A DNA stretch of 64,000 bases from Thalassolituus sp006212115. Its GTDB lineage: Bacteria > Pseudomonadota > Gammaproteobacteria > Pseudomonadales > Oceanobacteraceae. The stretch's first letter is position 1, and every line of letters starts with the position of its first letter. The notes beneath the pieces were generated by a model that worked only from the letters and a program-made list of their open reading frames with translations, was not told the DNA's origin and did not search any database. The position numbers and the translations under genes were made by a program. The DNA lies in assembly GCF_040372045.1 (NCBI RefSeq), contig NZ_BAABWH010000002.1; one strand, 5' to 3'. This document shows, piece after piece, positions 60,600 to 64,000 of the stretch.

Positions 60600-60708
60600 A
60601 GGTATCGTTCGTCGTTGGTTGCGGCAGATGGTTTATACTGATGCGACATCAGATGCTGGGGATTCTATCATGAGCCAGAGCACCTCTGAGATAACAATGA
60701 GAGAGACG

Positions 60709-61038
60709 ATGATGAAATACATAAACTCTTTAAAGGCTGCATGCCTTTTTGCCAGCCTCTCCTCGGGCGTTGTTGCTGGGGCTAATGCATCTGATTTTGA
60801 CGTGGAACGCAAATATGCGCGGACCTGTGCCGCATGTCATGTTTCAGGCATGGCCGGTGCGCCTATCGCGTTTAACCAGCAGTCCTGGGCACCCGCAATG
60901 AATAAAGGCATGGAAACATTGGTCGCCAATGCGATTAATGGTATCAATGCCATGCCGCCCGGTGGTCTGTGCATGGACTGTACTCCTGAGCAGTTTGAAG
61001 CCTTAATACGCTATATGGCCGCTCCGAAAGCCAAGTAA
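60709..61038 (+). CDS. Periplasmic class I cytochrome c5-type
   Basis: This 109-residue protein has a signal peptide (KYINSLKAACLFASLSSGVVAGANA). The haem-binding motif is C40-AACH-44. The probable axial Met is in NAMPPGG, and the nearby GLCMDCT pair resembles the extra disulphide of c5-type cytochromes. It is an electron carrier in the periplasm. The ATG at 60709 (or 60712) follows GAGAGAG closely; further in-frame ATGs at 60619, 60670 and 60697 would add an unnatural leader. It is divergent from engB and precedes dsbA, as in Pseudomonas. Confidence 0.88.
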   Translation: MMKYINSLKAACLFASLSSGVVAGANASDFDVERKYARTCAACHVSGMAGAPIAFNQQSWAPAMNKGMETLVANAINGINAMPPGGLCMDCTPEQFEALIRYMAAPKAK

Positions 61039-61152
61039 TTCTGGCAGATACAGAAGCTGATCACGTATTGACAGAGCTTTGCACTGACGCGGTAGCCGCT
61101 GGTGCTCTTTATGGGCAAAATAAAATTAAAATCACTACTACTGGGAGCAACA

Positions 61153-61782
61153 ATGCTTTCTTCACTTAAGAAATGGATGACTGCTGGTCTTGTCATGATG
61201 GCCTCTATCGCCTCGGCAGCGGAATACGAAGCGGGTAAACACTACAAGGTTCTCGAGAAAGCGGTCCCTGTCATGCAGGATGGTCAGATTCACGTAGAAG
61301 AAGCCTTTTGGTACGGCTGCTCTCATTGTTACAGCCTTGAGTCTGTCATCGTTCCATGGAAGAAAACTCTGGCTAAAGACGTCACCTTCTCACGCGTTCC
61401 GGCTATGTTCGGTCGCGCTTGGGTAGTACATGCTCAGCTTTACTACACAGCAGATGCGCTGGGTGTACTTGAGCAGGTTCACGGAGATATCTTCAACGCC
61501 ATTCACCTGCAGAAACTGCGTCTGGTCGACAAGAACGAGCAGCGTGACTTCCTCATGACTAAAGCTGGCGTAAGCGCTGAAGAGTTTGATAAGGCTTACG
61601 AGTCGTTCGCTGTTCGTTCAAAAATGACTCGCGGCGACAAGCGAGTCCGCGCATTTGAAATCAGTGGCGTTCCAACTCTGATCGTTAATGGGCAGTACGT
61701 CGTCGATGCCAGCTCTGCGGGCAGTCAGGCTGAAATGGTCAACGTCGTTAATTATCTGATTGAGCAAGAACGAGCACGTTAA
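61153..61782 (+). CDS. dsbA: Thiol:disulphide interchange protein DsbA
   Basis: The 209-residue periplasmic oxidase forms disulphide bonds in exported proteins. It has a signal peptide ending ASIASAAEYEAG, an active site C56-SH-C59 and a cis-Pro loop GVPTLIV. The helical insert between them (VPAMFGRAWVVHAQLYYTADALGVLEQVH) is typical. The CSHC dipeptide differs from E. coli CPHC, but this variation occurs in Pseudomonas-type DsbA. The ATG at 61153 is chosen because GGGAG is spaced 6 bp upstream; earlier ATGs at 61102 and 61111 lack support. Confidence 0.94.
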   Translation: MLSSLKKWMTAGLVMMASIASAAEYEAGKHYKVLEKAVPVMQDGQIHVEEAFWYGCSHCYSLESVIVPWKKTLAKDVTFSRVPAMFGRAWVVHAQLYYTADALGVLEQVHGDIFNAIHLQKLRLVDKNEQRDFLMTKAGVSAEEFDKAYESFAVRSKMTRGDKRVRAFEISGVPTLIVNGQYVVDASSAGSQAEMVNVVNYLIEQERAR

Positions 61783-61787
61783 GCAAC

Positions 61788-62567
61788 GTGGCTGAGCTCT
61801 GCTCATTGCGGGCGTTTACGGAGCTGCCCTGCACTCCGGACCGCCTGCGGCTTCTCTCCTTCAACATGCAGGTCGGTATCCAGACCGGTGGCTATCACCA
61901 CTACCTGCTACGAAGTTGGCAACACCTCCTTCCTTTTCGTGCACGTGCACATGCTCTGAGCAGCATCGCTGAACTGGCTCGCCCCTTCGATCTTGTCGCC
62001 TTACAAGAGGCCGACGGCGGCAGTTGGCGTAGTAGTCGGAAGAATCAGGTTGAACATATCGCTCACCTCGCTGAGTTTGAGCATTGGTATCATCAGATCA
62101 ACCGAAACCTCGGGCGTATCGCACAACACGCTAATGGTGTGCTGTGCCGGCAGAAGGCCTTCCAGGTAGAACGACATCCACTTCCCGGCTTGCCCGGACG
62201 AGGGATGATGATTCTCCGCTACGGCGACCGCGATGACCCTCTGGTCGTCGCAGTCACGCACCTCGCCTTGCGCAAACAAACGCAGTTCAGCCAGATTCGC
62301 TATCTGGTGGACCTGCTCGCAGACGCCAAACGGGTGGTGATTATGGGTGACCTGAATCAGGAGAGCGAATGGCTGCTGCGTCAGAGTCCTCTCAGGCACC
62401 TCAACCTCCATCCCATCGCTGACGAACTCCCAACATATCCAAGTTGGCAACCCGCACGAGGGATCGACCATATTCTGGTCAGTGATTCTATTCCCCTCCA
62501 CCGTATCGCTGTGATTGATCACCCCCTGTCGGACCATTTGCCCGTCGCAGCCGAAATTGGCGTATAA
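61788..62567 (+). CDS. Endonuclease/exonuclease/phosphatase family protein
   Basis: The 259-residue protein has the EEP fold: LRLLSFNMQVG (metal-binding Asn), ALQEADGG (catalytic Glu), VVAVTHLAL, IMGDLNQE (the GDxN motif) and IDHILVSD followed by SDHLPVAAEI with the catalytic His. The substrate could be a phosphodiester, lipid or nucleic acid. The GTG start at 61788 lies 5 bp after the dsbA stop with only a weak ribosome site, so translation is likely coupled. The same gene follows dsbA in Pseudomonas (PA5488-like position). Confidence 0.88.
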   Translation: MAELCSLRAFTELPCTPDRLRLLSFNMQVGIQTGGYHHYLLRSWQHLLPFRARAHALSSIAELARPFDLVALQEADGGSWRSSRKNQVEHIAHLAEFEHWYHQINRNLGRIAQHANGVLCRQKAFQVERHPLPGLPGRGMMILRYGDRDDPLVVAVTHLALRKQTQFSQIRYLVDLLADAKRVVIMGDLNQESEWLLRQSPLRHLNLHPIADELPTYPSWQPARGIDHILVSDSIPLHRIAVIDHPLSDHLPVAAEIGV

Positions 62568-62650
62568 CAACCGTTCCTGACACCGCACTCTGGCAATTCG
62601 CGACTATACTTTGGTCATAACCTATCCGAGCATTGTCCTTAGGAAGTAGC

Positions 62651-64000
62651 ATGGCGGCAGCAAAGCAGGGACCCTCCGAGCAGCAATGGAGGGATAAGTA
62701 CCTGTCCCTCAATGAAAAGTATGACAAGCTGAAACTCCAGGTCGGCACACGCAATGAGCAGTTGCGACGAGGCTTGGTGTTGGTATCGTTACTGTCAGAA
62801 GGCCAGTCCTCTTCCCTTGATTCCACTCTGCATGCACTGCGCGAAGCCATGCGCGGCTCAACCGGTGACCTGAATAAGAGTATCGGCGCACTGGATAAGC
62901 AGGTCCGTAGCTTTGAGGTCAGCCACGAGAGTGACTCGGCGTCGCTTGCTCAGCAAATCAGTCTTATGGCGGAAAAACTCTGCCACTGCCAGATCCCAAA
63001 ACCGCTCGTCAATGAAATCCGTGAATTGCGCAAGCAAGCACCAGATGCCCTTACCAGCTGGGAAGGCTACGCCGTTCAGCTAAAGGGTTGGGCATCTGTT
63101 CTGGATACCTTAGCGGGTCTGGATGAAACGATGGGCGATGAGGGAAAAGGCCCTTGGTGGCGCAAAATTTTTTCCCGCTCCGACGAGGCAGCAACAACCG
63201 CCTCTGAGAAGACAGACGTTGCTGGTGACGTCCCGGCTTCAGATCCAGCCAGCTCAAATCCAGCCAGCTCAAATCCAGCCAGCATTGAAGCCAAAACCGG
63301 TAACACTGCCCCAGACAGCGCCACCCCTGAAGCAAACGCTTCAACTGACACGAACACGGATGAGGCCGAACCCGGCTTTTCGACGATAGCAAAAGAAGTC
63401 GCCTCGACACTGAACGGACTGATTGCGCGCCTCGTCGTGCCAGAACGCTTGAATCAACGCTCGGGAGAACTGCAGAAGCGCCTCAGCGATGGTCTGCACT
63501 GGTACGAGTTTGTCAGCATTCTGGAGGACACCTCGCAGTTCCTGCTTGATTGCCTTGGCTCCGGGCAGGAAGAGTTTGAGCGTTTTTTGCAAAGCCTCGA
63601 CAAACGCCTGCAGGCTATTCAAACCATGGTATCGGACGCCAACAAAGGCCAGGCCGACCGCGAGAGCGCCCGTACCAGCCTGGAAACCATGGTGCGCGAT
63701 CAGATAGACGACATTCGCTCCGTCGTGAACGGACTCGGTAATCTGGGCGAACTGGGTTCCAGCGTGCGCGACCACCTGACCACCATCGTAAAAGCCATGG
63801 AACAATATCAGGAGGCCGAGACACAGCGTGAAGCACGCCTCGCCGAGCAGCTTGAGGTTTTACAGGCACGCCTCAGCGAAATGGAAGCAGAAGCCTCACA
63901 AGCACGACAAATTATTGAAGATCAGAAAAAGCGGGCGACGTTAGATCACCTGACCGGCCTGCCGAACAGGGCAGCATACGAAGTACAGCTGGGCGAAGAG
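62651..64000 (+). CDS. dgcP: Diguanylate cyclase (GGDEF), DgcP-like, 3' truncated by the window edge
   Basis: The frame from ATG 62651 stays open for 450 codons and leaves the window. The N-terminal ~160 residues are helical. A flexible Ala/Ser/Pro/Asp-rich linker follows (~190-240), then a helical region with coiled-coil character (~250-430). The GGDEF domain has just begun at the end (DHLTGLPNRAAYE). AGGAAG precedes the start. In Pseudomonas aeruginosa the gene in this position after dsbA encodes DgcP, a pole-localised c-di-GMP synthase linked to FimV. Orthology is inferred from synteny and architecture; the catalytic GG(D/E)EF itself lies outside the window. Confidence 0.8.
   Translation, partial: MAAAKQGPSEQQWRDKYLSLNEKYDKLKLQVGTRNEQLRRGLVLVSLLSEGQSSSLDSTLHALREAMRGSTGDLNKSIGALDKQVRSFEVSHESDSASLAQQISLMAEKLCHCQIPKPLVNEIRELRKQAPDALTSWEGYAVQLKGWASVLDTLAGLDETMGDEGKGPWWRKIFSRSDEAATTASEKTDVAGDVPASDPASSNPASSNPASIEAKTGNTAPDSATPEANASTDTNTDEAEPGFSTIAKEVASTLNGLIARLVVPERLNQRSGELQKRLSDGLHWYEFVSILEDTSQFLLDCLGSGQEEFERFLQSLDKRLQAIQTMVSDANKGQADRESARTSLETMVRDQIDDIRSVVNGLGNLGELGSSVRDHLTTIVKAMEQYQEAETQREARLAEQLEVLQARLSEMEAEASQARQIIEDQKKRATLDHLTGLPNRAAYEVQLGEE
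63237..63284 (+). repeat. 15-bp tandem repeat in the dgcP-like linker
   Basis: Three consecutive copies of a unit close to CAGCCAGCTCAAATC encode the PASSN-like repeats of the linker. The first copy differs slightly. Slippage would change linker length in whole codons. Confidence 0.75.

Noticed and set aside
1..64000. CRISPR arrays, insertion sequences, prophage genes, tRNA and rRNA genes
   Set aside because: I saw no regularly spaced repeats, transposase motifs, phage structural genes or cloverleaf/rRNA sequences by reading; an exhaustive computational scan was not possible.

Overview
The window reads as the chromosome of a free-living, probably marine, Gammaproteobacterium of the Pseudomonadales/Oceanospirillales type (inference). 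Two gene orders match the origin-proximal part of Pseudomonas genomes. One is tsaC-hemF-aroE plus gamma-carbonic anhydrase, prlC and yheV. The other is thrB, a DUF2782 gene, polA, engB, a cytochrome c gene, dsbA, an endonuclease/exonuclease/phosphatase gene and a dgcP-like diguanylate cyclase gene. I see no rRNA, tRNA, insertion sequence, prophage or CRISPR array. The accessory load consists mainly of secreted proteins, lipoproteins and signalling genes.

Layout. 0-3 kb: the end of a CheW/CZB protein, a soluble histidine kinase and a divergent BLUF photoreceptor. 3-5.5 kb: tsaC-hemF-aroE. 5.5-9.5 kb: two small PPC-like lipoproteins flanking an unknown exported protein, converging on a choice-of-anchor I lipoprotein. 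9.7-12.6 kb: a YebC/YeeN regulator, a DTW tRNA-modification protein and glutamate dehydrogenase. 12.7-16.7 kb: an unknown lipoprotein and a two-component system with two near-identical C-rich/G-rich inverted repeats. 16.9-23 kb: a 1516-residue lipoprotein with thirteen GxDGxWFTxDD repeats, then a vanadium-haloperoxidase-like protein. 23-29 kb: gamma-carbonic anhydrase, an orphan TRAP permease, prlC-yheV. 29-32.6 kb: unknown exported proteins, a porin and an alpha/beta hydrolase. 32.7-36.2 kb: a three-lipoprotein operon including an LpoB-like protein. 36-42.5 kb: a desaturase, a MASE1/CHASE hybrid kinase and tandem acyltransferase-like paralogs. 42.5-48 kb: htpX, then the thiamine cluster. 48-64 kb: a J-domain protein, a metallopeptidase, the thrB to dgcP block, and within it an AT-rich RCC1-repeat lipoprotein, a GMC oxidoreductase and a secreted alpha/beta hydrolase.

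The clearest coherent system is a TPP-riboswitch-controlled thiamine salvage locus at 43.5-47.9 kb. It encodes an outer-membrane TonB-dependent receptor, a thiamine-binding (MTH1187/YkoF-type) protein, a PnuC/PnuT-like inner-membrane transporter and an aminoglycoside-phosphotransferase-fold kinase likely to trap thiamine by phosphorylation. Other points that may be new are the GxDGxWFTxDD repeat protein, the haloperoxidase homologue with Ser in place of the catalytic His, the paired HxxxDG proteins with a shared control region, and the CCCCTC-N4-(A/T)GGGGG sites around the two-component system. Functional statements rest on motif reading only; no database search was run.
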